This document shows, piece by piece, positions 36,590-46,118 of a stretch of DNA of 64,000 nucleotides. Within the stretch, counting starts at the first letter, position 1. The number at the start of each line of letters is the position of its first letter. This DNA comes from Dyella flagellata (GTDB lineage Bacteria; Pseudomonadota; Gammaproteobacteria; Xanthomonadales; Rhodanobacteraceae), in contig NZ_BSOA01000006.1 of assembly GCF_030160275.1 (NCBI RefSeq), positions 186,001 to 250,000 on the forward strand. Direction: 5' to 3'. Both the position numbers and the translations under genes were made by a program. The notes under the pieces were generated by a model that had not been told where the DNA came from, ran no database searches, and saw only the letters and a list, made by a program, of their open reading frames with translations.

Positions 36590-37927
36590 ATGACGATACG
36601 CCGCAGCACCGCCTTGGGATATGGAATGTGGCTGACCTGTGCCGCAGCAGCCGTCCACGCCCAATCGGCCGCGCAATGGCAGGCGCAGCAGGCCGCCGCG
36701 GGTGCGAAGGCCGACCGGATCATGGCCGAGGCCAGCCACCACAAAGGCCTGCTGGGCCAATACATGCGCATGCGCCAAGCCTATGCCGGCGATGATTCCC
36801 CCGCCTTCCGCCTGATCTTCGGGCAATACATCGCCTGGTACCTGAGCTTTCTCGGCGACTACCCGCTGGCCATGAAGAGCTTTTCCATTGCGCAACTGCC
36901 GCAGGCAAGCGACAAGCCATCGCCCTTGGAAAACGGCTATGCCGCCCGGCCTGCGCTGGATGCCATTCCCGACCTGGCCAAGAACTACCAGGTGGTACTA
37001 CTCAACGAAGCGCACAATGTGGCGCTGACACGCAGCCTTACCGTGCCGCTGCTGAGCCGCCTGTATGCCCAGGGCTTCCGTTACTTTGCCGCCGAAACGC
37101 TTGCGCAAAGCGACACCAACCTGCAAACGCGCGGCTATCCCGTTGTCGACAGCGGCTTCTACACCCAGGAACCGGTGTATGGCGAAATGGTACGCACGGC
37201 GCTTAAGCTCGGTTTCAAGGTGATCGCATACGAAGCCACGTCCAATACCAGCAGTGCCGATGAGCGCGAGGCCGAACAGGCGCGTCATCTTTACGACAGT
37301 GTGTTCAAGCACGATCCCAACGCGCGGCTGGTCATCAATGCCGGCTACGAACACATCGTGAAATCGGGCGTCTATCTCGGCGGTGAATCGATGGCCGAAC
37401 ATTTGTACAAGCTTAGCGGTGCATCGATGCTCGCCGTCGACCAGACGGCGATGTACCCGCACCCCTCAAGCCAGAACGATCATCCGTATTACACGGCGGT
37501 GATGAAGCAGCTGCAGCCGCAGGCCCCCATCGTATTCGTCGATGCGCAGGGCAAACCATGGTCGCTGCGTTCGGCTTACGATGTCACCGTCTTCTTTCCG
37601 CCAGAGAAACTGGAACGCGGCCGGCCAACCTGGCTGAGCCTGGGTGGTCTGCGCCATCCACGCCTGGTAAGCGCGGATGGCTGCCGTGGCCATTACGCCT
37701 GCCTGGTCGAAGCGCGCTACAGCAACGAAGGAGCGGATGCGATTCCCGCCGACCGCATGCTGCTGGACTTGCCGCCAATGACTGTTTCCATTTCGGGTGT
37801 AGCGGCATACAGCAGCACGCAGGCCGTGCCCACGGGCAATCTCTATCTGCGGCCAGGCAGCTATCAATTGAGCTTTGTCGTGGGCGATGACAAAGTGCTG
37901 CACAAGCAAACGATCGAGGTACCGTAG
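36590..37927 (+). CDS. Secreted ChaN/EreA-like protein, function unknown
   Basis: 445 residues with a Sec signal peptide (YGMWLTCAAAAVHAQ). The middle resembles the ChaN/erythromycin-esterase superfamily: YQVVLLNEAHNVALTRS, LYAQGFRYFAAETLA and a later NAGYEHIVKSGVYLGG (the metal/catalytic His-Glu positions). The C-terminal 100 residues look like a beta-sandwich. Substrate unknown; the assignment is from motif resemblance only. Start ATG 36590 (GAGG about 11 nt upstream); GTG 36575 is an alternative. Confidence 0.6.
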   Translation: MTIRRSTALGYGMWLTCAAAAVHAQSAAQWQAQQAAAGAKADRIMAEASHHKGLLGQYMRMRQAYAGDDSPAFRLIFGQYIAWYLSFLGDYPLAMKSFSIAQLPQASDKPSPLENGYAARPALDAIPDLAKNYQVVLLNEAHNVALTRSLTVPLLSRLYAQGFRYFAAETLAQSDTNLQTRGYPVVDSGFYTQEPVYGEMVRTALKLGFKVIAYEATSNTSSADEREAEQARHLYDSVFKHDPNARLVINAGYEHIVKSGVYLGGESMAEHLYKLSGASMLAVDQTAMYPHPSSQNDHPYYTAVMKQLQPQAPIVFVDAQGKPWSLRSAYDVTVFFPPEKLERGRPTWLSLGGLRHPRLVSADGCRGHYACLVEARYSNEGADAIPADRMLLDLPPMTVSISGVAAYSSTQAVPTGNLYLRPGSYQLSFVVGDDKVLHKQTIEVP

Positions 37928-38034
37928 CTTGCCCTGACTGCGTCCGTCGATGCCTACTCCCTTTTGCTCCCAGCCGGCACTCGACGACCCGGCGAACATT
38001 CTGCGACCATGCCCCGATGGAAGAGGGGAGAACG

Positions 38035-39789
38035 ATGCGGATGCTGCGCTTTTGCTGTGCGTGCGTGGGTGTTTTGCTGGTAAGCCAGGCTTGGGGGAGC
38101 GCTTGCCATTTGGGGAAATACGGCACCTTGCCGGTGGAAATGCTTGGGGGGCAAGCCACCACCATGGTGAAAATCAACGGCACCCCTACGCGCCTTGCCC
38201 TGGACACCGGGGCCTTCTACAACATCATGTCAAAGGCTGCCGCCACTTCGCTGGGCTTGCGGACGCGAGCCCTGCCCGATGGCGTTCGCATCGGTGGCAT
38301 CGGCGGCTCCTCGGACGCCAGCTACACCGACGTCAAGGAGTTTGGCGTCCTCGATTCGACGCTACACAAAGTTGACTTTATTGTAGGTGGTAGCGACGCC
38401 GGTCACGGCTTGCTGGGCGCCAACCTGCTCGATGCCGTCGACCTGGAACTGGACCTGGCCAATGGCAAGGCAACCCTGTTCGAAGAGGACCACTGCGATA
38501 AAACATCGCTGGCGTATTGGACCAAGGACGGTAACTACCGAATAGCCGATATCGAGCCGACCGACAACGCTAGCGACCGGCGTACTTTTTTGACCGTAAC
38601 CATCAACGGCAAGAAGGTGCGTGCGCTGCTCGATTCGGGGGCTTCGTCGACCATTCTCACCCGCGATGCGGCCGAGCATATCGGCATCGATCTGAAGGCG
38701 CCGGAGGTCAAACAGGGCAACTCCACCTATGGCGTCGGCAGCAAGGTGATCAAGACCTGGATCGTACCTGTCGATACGTTCACGGTCGGAACCGAAACCA
38801 TCGGGCACAGCCAGATGGAGGTGATTGACGGAAGCATTGGCGACCGCAATACGGACATGTTGCTGGGCGTGGACTTTATCCTTGCGCATCACATGTTCAT
38901 CGCCAACAGCCAGAAGAAGGTTTATTTCACCTACAACGGCGGGCGCGTGTTTACGTTAGCCGCGGCGCAGGGCGACGACGAGCACGCTGACGCCGCTGCC
39001 GGCGACAGCGCCAAGACCGCGAATGATTACGCCTTGCGTGGCCAGGCGCACCTTTCCCGCGGCGAATCGAAAGCGGCCATGGCCGACCTGGATGAAGCGA
39101 TTAGATTGGCCCCTGGCCAAGCCATTTACTACGCGGCCCGTGCCAGGGCGTTGATGGCTGAGAAGCAGCCCGCTGCCGCGCTCGCCGACCTGGACAAGTC
39201 CCTTGGCCTGGAGCCTAAAAACCCTGATGCCTTGCTGCTGCGTGCGGAGCTTCGCCTGGCGCACGAGGAGCGCACGGGAGCCGTTGCCGACGTGACGGCG
39301 GCCAGCGCCCTGGTGCCTGCAGGCTCAGCGCAAGCGCGCCGGATTGCCTCGCTGTACATTCAACTCGAACAACCAGCGAACGCCCTGCCCTACCTGGACG
39401 ATTGGATACGCCTGCATGGCAATGACGCACTGCTTGGCTCCGCCCTCAACGAGCGCTGCTGGGCGCGCAGCCTGAGCAACCAGATGCTGGACGAGGCATT
39501 GAAGGATTGCCGCAAGGCGATCAGGCGTGACGGGGAAAACCCAGCCTATCTGGACAGCCTTGGCCTGGTTCAACTGCGGCTGGGACATTACCCGGACTCC
39601 ATCAAGGCCTACGAGCAGGCCCTGGCGCAGCACCCGCATTCTGCCTGGTCGCGCTATGGCCTGGGCCTGGCGAAAATCCGCCAAGGCCAGACGGATGCAG
39701 GCCACGCCGACCTGGTTGCCGCGCATGCCATCGATCCGCAAATCGACGCACGCGCCGCCAAGTATGGGCTGGGGGCGACGGCGCCCTAG
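38035..39789 (+). CDS. Secreted double retropepsin-like aspartyl protease with TPR tail
   Basis: 584 residues. Signal peptide (LRFCCACVGVLLVSQAWG), two retropepsin-like domains each with one active-site triad (D57 in ALDTGAF and D200 in LLDSGAS, each followed by a hydrophobic-G-x2 loop such as GLLGANLL and MLLGVDFI), then at least five TPR-like helical repeats from about 320 (ALRGQAHLSRGESKAAMADL). The two half-enzymes in one chain could fold into a pepsin-like pair. SD GGGGAG precedes ATG 38035. Periplasmic. Confidence 0.82.
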   Translation: MRMLRFCCACVGVLLVSQAWGSACHLGKYGTLPVEMLGGQATTMVKINGTPTRLALDTGAFYNIMSKAAATSLGLRTRALPDGVRIGGIGGSSDASYTDVKEFGVLDSTLHKVDFIVGGSDAGHGLLGANLLDAVDLELDLANGKATLFEEDHCDKTSLAYWTKDGNYRIADIEPTDNASDRRTFLTVTINGKKVRALLDSGASSTILTRDAAEHIGIDLKAPEVKQGNSTYGVGSKVIKTWIVPVDTFTVGTETIGHSQMEVIDGSIGDRNTDMLLGVDFILAHHMFIANSQKKVYFTYNGGRVFTLAAAQGDDEHADAAAGDSAKTANDYALRGQAHLSRGESKAAMADLDEAIRLAPGQAIYYAARARALMAEKQPAAALADLDKSLGLEPKNPDALLLRAELRLAHEERTGAVADVTAASALVPAGSAQARRIASLYIQLEQPANALPYLDDWIRLHGNDALLGSALNERCWARSLSNQMLDEALKDCRKAIRRDGENPAYLDSLGLVQLRLGHYPDSIKAYEQALAQHPHSAWSRYGLGLAKIRQGQTDAGHADLVAAHAIDPQIDARAAKYGLGATAP

Positions 39790-39798
39790 GCACAATGG

Positions 39799-39874
39799 CG
39801 CGCGTAGGCTGGGATGACAATCCCAGCATCGGGATGCCGTATGGATAGCTGGGATTAGCATCCCAGCCTATGCG
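39799..39874. repeat. REP pair (BIME)
   Basis: GTAGGCTGGGATGACAATCC and GGGATTAGCATCCCAGCCTA flank ATCGGGATGCCGTATGGATA. It starts about 10 nt after the protease-TPR stop. Confidence 0.93.
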
Positions 39875-39951
39875 CTCGGCCGCTTCGTGATCGAAGCACC
39901 TGCAAGGGGCATCCGATAGACTCAGGATGTTTTGCCCACCACCGGTGCTCC

Positions 39952-41310
39952 ATGCGCAAACTGCTCGCCTTCATGCTTGCCTTCGCGTCCCTGGGCGCCG
40001 TCCACGCCCAGACATTCCACAACGACGGTACGGCCGCCACCCACGGCCCCATTGTCGTGCTCATCACCATCGACGGTTTTCCGGCGCGCGCACTGCGAGA
40101 CCCGAAGCTACCCATGCCCACGCTGCGCAAGCTGATGCAGGAAGGCGTCTACGCGCAGGCCATGCAGCCAATCAATCCTGCCGTGACCTGGCCCAATCAC
40201 ACCACCCTGATCACTGGCGTGAACGCCAGCGAGCATCATGTAATGGCCAACGGCCTTATCACGTTTCCGCCGGACGGCAGCAAGCCGCAAGTGAAACCCT
40301 GGACGCCCAAAGATCAACTGGTACACGCCCGCACGCTATACGACGCGCTAGCGGAAAAAGGCATGAGCACGGGCCAGGTGGATTGGGTGGCAATCTACGA
40401 TGCCAAGCATGTGCAATGGTCGTTTGCCGAACAGCCCGATGCGAATGGCTTGATTGCGCGGGACCTGATCGCGCAAGGTCTGGTCACGAAAGAGCAACTG
40501 GCGACGTTCGGCGACGACAGCACACCGGCGTGGCGGGATGAAATCTGGACCGATGCCGCCATCGATATCCTTACTCGCCACACTCCCAACCTGCTGCTGT
40601 TCCATCTGTTGCAAACCGATACGTTGCAACACGAATACGGCGCGCTCTCACCGGCCGCTTATGCTGCCTATGCTTATGCGGATACATGCATCGCAAATCT
40701 GATCGATGCAGCGCGCAAAGCGGGCTTGCTCGATCGCATCACGTTCGTGATCGCTTCCGATCACGGCTTTGCCGATTACACGCATCTCATCCATCCCAAT
40801 GCCGAACTGGTGCGACAGGGTTTGCTCCACAGCGTGCAAGGCAGCTACCGGGGCGACGTATGGATTCAGCCGGAAGGTGGCGAAGCTTCGCTGTATATTC
40901 GCGACCGCTCCAAACGCGCCGCACTGGTACCCAAGCTCAAGGCCGACTTCGAAAAGCTGCCGGGCGTCGCCGCGGCCTATACCGCGAGCGATGCCAATCA
41001 GCTCGGCCTTCCCACACCCGGCTCCACCGACCAGGCACCCGATTTGTACCTTGCCGCCAAGGCCGGCTATTCCTTCACGGATGGCAGCAAGCAGCTGATC
41101 ACGGACGTCAATCCAGCCCGCGGCGGACACGGCTATCTCAACAGCGAAGCAGACATGCAAGCGCTTTTCATTGCTGCTGGAGCCCACGTACGGCACGGCG
41201 CGGCACTGGGCGTAATCAGCAACTTGCGCGTCGCTCCCACCATCGCCAAACTATTGCAGGTGTCATTGCCAGCAGCCACACAAGCGCCTCTCAGCGAAAT
41301 ATTGCAATGA
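39952..41310 (+). CDS. Secreted NPP-type nucleotide pyrophosphatase/phosphodiesterase
   Basis: 452 residues with a signal peptide (LLAFMLAFASLGAVHA). Alkaline-phosphatase superfamily, NPP branch: first metal aspartate D41 in LITIDGFPARAL, catalytic T79 in VTWPNHTTLITG, HLLQTDTLQHEYG, VIASDHGF and GGHGYLN, the complete bimetal set. Hydrolyses phosphodiester or pyrophosphate bonds in the periplasm; substrate not predictable. It follows a REP pair. Confidence 0.88.
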   Translation: MRKLLAFMLAFASLGAVHAQTFHNDGTAATHGPIVVLITIDGFPARALRDPKLPMPTLRKLMQEGVYAQAMQPINPAVTWPNHTTLITGVNASEHHVMANGLITFPPDGSKPQVKPWTPKDQLVHARTLYDALAEKGMSTGQVDWVAIYDAKHVQWSFAEQPDANGLIARDLIAQGLVTKEQLATFGDDSTPAWRDEIWTDAAIDILTRHTPNLLLFHLLQTDTLQHEYGALSPAAYAAYAYADTCIANLIDAARKAGLLDRITFVIASDHGFADYTHLIHPNAELVRQGLLHSVQGSYRGDVWIQPEGGEASLYIRDRSKRAALVPKLKADFEKLPGVAAAYTASDANQLGLPTPGSTDQAPDLYLAAKAGYSFTDGSKQLITDVNPARGGHGYLNSEADMQALFIAAGAHVRHGAALGVISNLRVAPTIAKLLQVSLPAATQAPLSEILQ

Positions 41311-41375
41311 TTGCTCCACGCTGAGACTTGCGCGGCAGATTTGCTTTTCAAAGCAAGACACATTAAGAACGTGTG

Positions 41376-41404
41376 CAGGGGACGTCCTTTCCCCGTGTTT
41401 TTTT
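41376..41404 (+). terminator. Putative Rho-independent terminator
   Basis: GGGGA (41378-41382) pairs with TCCCC (41390-41394) and is followed by GTGTTTTTTT. Short stem but a strong U-tract, 67 nt after the phosphodiesterase stop. Confidence 0.45.
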
Positions 41405-41481
41405 GTCCGCCTGCCCGGCCTCGCCGGGTCGGCACAGTAGAGAGCGTGCCGCAGGACGGACGTTGCTCATCCCGGTAGTTT

Positions 41482-42501
41482 ATGCAGATCAAGAAAATCT
41501 CCTCCGCCGTCACCACCCTTGCTGCAGCATGCGTGCTTGGCGCGGGTTTCATGGGCTTCAGCCGCGACGCGCGAGCCATCGACCTTCCCACTCCGCCCGG
41601 CTGGCAGTTGCAGTGGGGTGACAACTTCGCCGGTCCGGCCGGCTCCCTGCCCTCGACGGCCAACTGGCGCATCGACACCGGCCATGGCTATCCGAACGGT
41701 CCGGTGAACTGGGGCACCTCGGAAATCGAGAACTTCGCAGCCGATCCGTCCAACCTGCGCCTGGATGGCCAGGGCCATCTGCTGATCACGCCGCAGCGTG
41801 ACGCCAGCGGCCAATGGACGTCCGGACGCATCGAGACCATTCGCGACGACTTCAACGCGCCCGACGGCGGCGCGTTGCGCATGGAGGCGCGCATCCAGAT
41901 GCCGGATGTGACCGGATCGCGTGCACTCGGCTATTGGCCTGCATTTTGGGCGCTGGGCAGCAACTACCGCACCACCATGGCCTGGCCCAAGTCCGGCGAG
42001 TTCGACATCATGGAGAGCGTCAACGGCCTCGACGCTGCCTGGGGCATCCTGCATTGCGGCATCAATCCCGGCGGCCCGTGCGGTGAACCGATCGGCATCG
42101 GCGCCCGCCTGCCCTGCCCGCATGAAGCCTGCACCGCCGGCCCGCATACTTTCACATTCGAGTGGGATCGCAGCGTCACACCGGAGCGCATGCGCTGGTT
42201 CGTCGACGGCCAGCTGATCAATCAAGTGGCGGAAAACCAGCTTTCGGCCGAGACCTGGCGCGAACTCACCCAGCAGCACGGCTACTTCCTGCTATTGGAC
42301 GTAGCGATGGGCGGTGGCTTCTCGTTCGTAATGGCCGGCTGGAAACCCACGCCCACACCGGAGACCGAGCCGGGCCACTCCATGGTGGTGGATTACGTGG
42401 CAGTGTGGACCAAGCCCAGCACCGGCAAGAAGATGCCGGCACCGGCGGAAATGGCAGCCGATGCGGCGAAGCCGGGACAGAAGCCTTCGTCCAAGAGCTG
42501 A
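41482..42501 (+). CDS. GH16-family endo-beta-glucanase (laminarinase/lichenase-like)
   Basis: 339 residues with a signal peptide. The GH16 active-site motif SGEFDIMESVNG gives nucleophile E173, D175 and acid/base E178. WGTSEIENFAADPSNLRLDG near the N-terminus and RMRWFVDGQLINQ later are typical of bacterial beta-1,3- or mixed-linkage glucanases. Suggests use of plant, fungal or algal beta-glucans outside the cytoplasm. The residual tail after residue 310 is Ala/Pro/Lys-rich. Confidence 0.9.
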   Translation: MQIKKISSAVTTLAAACVLGAGFMGFSRDARAIDLPTPPGWQLQWGDNFAGPAGSLPSTANWRIDTGHGYPNGPVNWGTSEIENFAADPSNLRLDGQGHLLITPQRDASGQWTSGRIETIRDDFNAPDGGALRMEARIQMPDVTGSRALGYWPAFWALGSNYRTTMAWPKSGEFDIMESVNGLDAAWGILHCGINPGGPCGEPIGIGARLPCPHEACTAGPHTFTFEWDRSVTPERMRWFVDGQLINQVAENQLSAETWRELTQQHGYFLLLDVAMGGGFSFVMAGWKPTPTPETEPGHSMVVDYVAVWTKPSTGKKMPAPAEMAADAAKPGQKPSSKS

Positions 42502-42576
42502 CGTAGGCTGGGATGGCAATCCCAGCATCGCGATCTTGTCAGCACGGAAATGCTGGGATTGACATCCCAGCCTACC
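42502..42576. repeat. REP pair (BIME)
   Basis: GTAGGCTGGGATGGCAATCC and GGGATTGACATCCCAGCCTAC around a longer spacer. It begins at the last base of the GH16 stop codon and ends 17 nt before the M15 peptidase start. Confidence 0.93.
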
Positions 42577-42593
42577 TAACACGGAGGTTTGAG

Positions 42594-43505
42594 ATGCGAC
42601 GCCTGATCAACACAGCGTTGTTCATGATGGTCGCGGGAGGTGTGCAGGCTGGCACCAGCGCAAGTCTGCCGACCGTCGAACCGCTTTCCCCACTCGATTG
42701 CCAAGCGATGGCGCAGCACAACACTTTGCGACCGGACAATCCCGTCGCCTGCCAACGCCTGCGCTCCGTGCATTTCAGCTACCACTCTGATGCAGGGATC
42801 AAAAAGGACGGAACACTGGTGGTGCTCGACGTAATCGCCCCGCAAGTGGCTCAATTGATGCAGCAGCTTGTCGACCAAGGCTTCTACATCAACAAGGCCA
42901 GGCCCATGGAGGCCTACGAAGGCGACGACCTCGCCTCCATGAACGACAACAACAGTTCCGCATTCAATGGCCGCCGAACGGCGACCAGCAGCAACTGGTC
43001 GCTGCACGCCTATGGCGTCGCCATTGACATCAACCCGCTGCAAAACCCCGCCATCTATGCCAACCAGCGTGAAGACGCCGAGGGCAATGTCGTGCCCGGA
43101 CAGCCGGGCATGGCCTTGGTTCGCCCAACCGCATCCTCCAGCGGCAGCAACAACTATCTCAATCGCAACGTCTATCGGGCAAGACCGGACCAGGACGGCT
43201 ATTACCGCCCCGGCATGGCCGAATCGGTGGCCGACCTGTTCGCGTACCACGGTCTTCTGACTTGGGGCGGAGACTGGAACGATCCGCTCGATTACCAGCA
43301 CTTCGAAGTAGGTCCACGCTCTTTCATCGAACGCCTGTATGCGGCTGATCCTGCCCAAAGCGCCGATCCTGTCAAAGGACGTCGGCTATTTGCTCGCTAC
43401 GTGGAAGCCTTCAGGTCGTGTCTTGCCTCACAACAGAACCATTTATCACACGCTTCGCAACGGCGAGCGTTCTGCGCAAGGGAAACGATCAGCCAGTTTT
43501 TGTAG
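42594..43505 (+). CDS. M15-family (VanY/DD-carboxypeptidase-like) peptidase
   Basis: 303 residues from ATG 42594, with GGAGG 7 nt upstream. Signal peptide (LINTALFMMVAGGVQA), then the M15 zinc triad: H138 and D145 in SLHAYGVAIDINP and H236 in YQHFEVG. Related enzymes trim peptidoglycan stem peptides. The stop codon TAG is formed by the head of a solo REP, so the last residues may have been changed by its insertion. Confidence 0.82.
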   Translation: MRRLINTALFMMVAGGVQAGTSASLPTVEPLSPLDCQAMAQHNTLRPDNPVACQRLRSVHFSYHSDAGIKKDGTLVVLDVIAPQVAQLMQQLVDQGFYINKARPMEAYEGDDLASMNDNNSSAFNGRRTATSSNWSLHAYGVAIDINPLQNPAIYANQREDAEGNVVPGQPGMALVRPTASSSGSNNYLNRNVYRARPDQDGYYRPGMAESVADLFAYHGLLTWGGDWNDPLDYQHFEVGPRSFIERLYAADPAQSADPVKGRRLFARYVEAFRSCLASQQNHLSHASQRRAFCARETISQFL

Positions 43506-43530
43506 GCTGGGATGAGAATCCCAGCCTATC
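43503..43530. repeat. Solo REP hairpin supplying a stop codon
   Basis: GTAGGCTGGGATGAGAATCC then CAGCCTAT. The TAG in the head is the stop codon of the M15 peptidase gene. Confidence 0.85.
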
Positions 43531-43536
43531 CGCGTT

Positions 43537-43899
43537 TCATCCGGGGATCAGCGTGCCTTGGTGAAAAACCATCTGCCAAGTCTCGCCCCGCTTCTGCCAT
43601 AGCGAGCTGCGCAAGCTGAGCACCGGTGGTTGCGAGCATCGCCTCACCCGATAGGTCAGCAGTGCAACGTCCGCTGCCAACATGCGCGTTTCGAATTGCG
43701 ACGCTGCCAGTTTTAGCGGCGATTCCGCTTGCAGCAACGCGATGATGTCTGCCTTGGTGAATACGCGGCCGGAGCTGCCGAATTCGATAAAATCGTCCGC
43801 CAGCAGGCGCGCAACGGCGTCTGAATGCCGGATCTCCGGCTGCAGCAGGTCCAGCTCCCACTGCACCAGACTTTGTTCAAGGGACAGCTGATCGTCCAT
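43537..43899 (-). CDS. DUF4440/NTF2-like protein
   Basis: 120 residues with the NTF2-like fold: QWELDLLQPEIRHSDAVARL, LADDFIEFGSSGRVFTKADI, TYRVRR and WQMVFHQGTLI. DUF4440 proteins are cone-shaped ligand-binding or scaffold proteins with no single function. Start ATG 43899 or GTG 43905. It lies immediately downstream of the M13 peptidase gene in the same direction (gap of about 10 nt). Confidence 0.82.
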   Translation of the reverse strand: MDDQLSLEQSLVQWELDLLQPEIRHSDAVARLLADDFIEFGSSGRVFTKADIIALLQAESPLKLAASQFETRMLAADVALLTYRVRRCSQPPVLSLRSSLWQKRGETWQMVFHQGTLIPG

Positions 43900-43909
43900 C
43901 CGCACCTGC

Positions 43910-45958
43910 CTACCAGATCTTTACGCGCTGATCCGGCGACAGGTACAGCTTCTCGCCCGGTTTCGCTTCGAACGCCGGATACCAGCCATCGAGATTGCGT
44001 ACCGCCTGCGCTCGGATGCTTTCGGGCGCATGCACATCAGTGGCCAGCTGCTGGCGCAGCGCGGCATCGCGGACTTTGGAACGCCAGCTTTGCGCATACG
44101 CGATGAAGAAGCGCTGGTCGCCGCTGAGGCCATCGATCACCGGCGCCGGCTTGCCGTGCAAGGAGCGGTGATAAGCCGCGTAGGCGATAGCCAGGCCGGC
44201 AACATCGGCGATGTTCTCGCCCAAGGTCTGCTGTCCGTTGACGTACAAACCCGGCAGCGCCTCGTAATGGTTGTACTGTTCGGCGAGTTTCTGGGTATCG
44301 GCATGGAAGTGCGCCGCATCCTGCGCTGTCCACCAGTTCGCCAGCCGGCCTTGCGCATCGAAATCGGCGCCAAGGTTGTCGAAGCTGTGGCTGATTTCGT
44401 GACCTATCGTCGCGCCGGTGGCGCCATAGTTGGCGGCATCGTCGGCAGCGGGGTCGTAGAACGGCGGCTGCAGGATGGCAGCGGGGAAATTCAGCGCGTT
44501 CTGCAGCGGCAGGTTCACCGCATCCACCGTTTGCGGCGTCATCCACCATTCACCGCGATCGACCGGCTGATGCAGCTTGGCCAGCTGGTAGCGATAGTTT
44601 TCGTCGACAGCGCGCCGATGATTGCCCAGCGCATCGTCGGCGCGAATTGCCAGCTCGCTGTAGTTGCGCCAGGTATCCGGATAGCCCACGCCCACCCGCA
44701 GGGTAGACAGTTTTTCTTTCGCCTTGGCGCGCGTAGCCGGTGTCATCCAGGCGAGCGTGTCGAGCCGTTCGTCGAAGGTGGCGATCAGGCTCTTCACCAT
44801 CGCCTGTACCTTGGTCTTCGACGAGGCCGGGAAATAGCGCTTCACGTAGACTTGGCCTACCGCATCGCCCAAATCCCCACTAGTGGCATCCACCGCGCGC
44901 TTCCAGCGTTCCGCCTGCTTGGGCGTGCCCCGCAAGGTGGTGCCATAGAAATCGAAATGCAGCTGGGCGTAAGCCTTGGGCAACAACGGCGCAGCCTTGT
45001 CGATCGCGTGATAGCGCAGCAATGCCTTCCACGTATCGATCGGCTCGCTTGCCACCAGGGCGGCGAGACCGGTCGTGCCAGCCGGTTGCCAAACACCGAA
45101 ACGCTGCTGGTCGCCAAGCTTTGCCGCATTGAAATAGATCTTCCAATTCAGCCCCGGCGCTTTCTGCGCGAAGTTGGCCAGGGTCCACACCTGGTTAGCC
45201 TTGTGAATGTCTTCGCTGTCGAGCAGGCTTTCCTGGGCCTGCGCGATCCTGGTTTCCAAGCCCATGATGGCTTTGGCTTGCGCTTGCGCATCCGTTGTAG
45301 CAGCCAGCTTGAGCAAGGCGGTCACGTACGCCAGATACTTCGTTCGTGCCTCCGCCATTTCGGCATCCTGCGACAAGTAATAATCACGGCTGGGCATCGC
45401 CAAACCGCCCTGCAGCAGATACGGCATGTTGTGTGCGGGGTCTTCCAAGCCTTGTGCCACGAACAAACCGAACAAATGCTCGGTATGGAAATGGGTGGCA
45501 TTGACGGGATCGACATCGGCCCGCAGTTCGCCACCGAGCACGCGGGCCAGATCGTCGCGCGTCTTGATCGCATCGATCCCATCCAGCTCGGCCTTCAAGG
45601 GTGACAAGCCGTGCTGTTCGATCGCCGTCTCGTTCATGAAAGCGGCGTAGTAATCGGCAATCTTGCGTTCGTTGGAAGCCGCCGCCGGATGCGTGCTCGC
45701 CATGTTGCGGATCAGGTCCGCCGTGCGCTGCTCGGTAAGCTCTTCCAAAGCTTCGGTGGGACCGGTGCTGGAGCGATCGGCGGGAATATCGGTGTGCTTT
45801 ACCCAGGTGCCGTTGGCATAGCTGAAAAAGTCGTCGCCTGGCTTGACGGCGTGGTCCATGCCGGCCAGATCGATGCCGCTCTGCTGGGTGGGGGCGGCGA
45901 TTAGCGCTGATGCGGTGCCAAGCAGAGTGAATGCAAGAATGCGGTGCAGCGAATGCAT
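43910..45958 (-). CDS. M13-family metallopeptidase (neprilysin/PepO-like)
   Basis: 682 residues with a Sec signal peptide (RILAFTLLGTASALIAA). Zinc site H520-E521-x-x-H524 in IGHEISHSFDNLG and E581 in LGENIADVAG, with NAFY-type substrate residues upstream (NLPLQNALNFPAAIL). The C-terminal VKIW is the family's usual KxxW end. Cleaves oligopeptides in the periplasm. GGAG precedes ATG 45958; the longer frame upstream is REP-encoded. Confidence 0.92.
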   Translation of the reverse strand: MHSLHRILAFTLLGTASALIAAPTQQSGIDLAGMDHAVKPGDDFFSYANGTWVKHTDIPADRSSTGPTEALEELTEQRTADLIRNMASTHPAAASNERKIADYYAAFMNETAIEQHGLSPLKAELDGIDAIKTRDDLARVLGGELRADVDPVNATHFHTEHLFGLFVAQGLEDPAHNMPYLLQGGLAMPSRDYYLSQDAEMAEARTKYLAYVTALLKLAATTDAQAQAKAIMGLETRIAQAQESLLDSEDIHKANQVWTLANFAQKAPGLNWKIYFNAAKLGDQQRFGVWQPAGTTGLAALVASEPIDTWKALLRYHAIDKAAPLLPKAYAQLHFDFYGTTLRGTPKQAERWKRAVDATSGDLGDAVGQVYVKRYFPASSKTKVQAMVKSLIATFDERLDTLAWMTPATRAKAKEKLSTLRVGVGYPDTWRNYSELAIRADDALGNHRRAVDENYRYQLAKLHQPVDRGEWWMTPQTVDAVNLPLQNALNFPAAILQPPFYDPAADDAANYGATGATIGHEISHSFDNLGADFDAQGRLANWWTAQDAAHFHADTQKLAEQYNHYEALPGLYVNGQQTLGENIADVAGLAIAYAAYHRSLHGKPAPVIDGLSGDQRFFIAYAQSWRSKVRDAALRQQLATDVHAPESIRAQAVRNLDGWYPAFEAKPGEKLYLSPDQRVKIW

Positions 45959-46039
45959 GGTAACAACTCCCTTTACGCGGATGAGCGGGAGCATAGCCTT
46001 GTATGGGCTGATCTTGCAGGTGACATTTGGGCTAGCGGT

Positions 46040-46118
46040 AGCGCGTAGGCTGGGATGACAATCCCAGCATCGGGATGCCATGAAAGAAAGCTGGGATTAG
46101 CATCCCAGCCTACGCGCT
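46040..46118. repeat. REP pair (BIME)
   Basis: GTAGGCTGGGATGACAATCC and GGGATTAGCATCCCAGCCTAC around ATCGGGATGCCATGAAAGAA. It abuts the TAG stop of the cytochrome gene (46117-46119) and lies upstream of the M13 gene. Confidence 0.93.
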
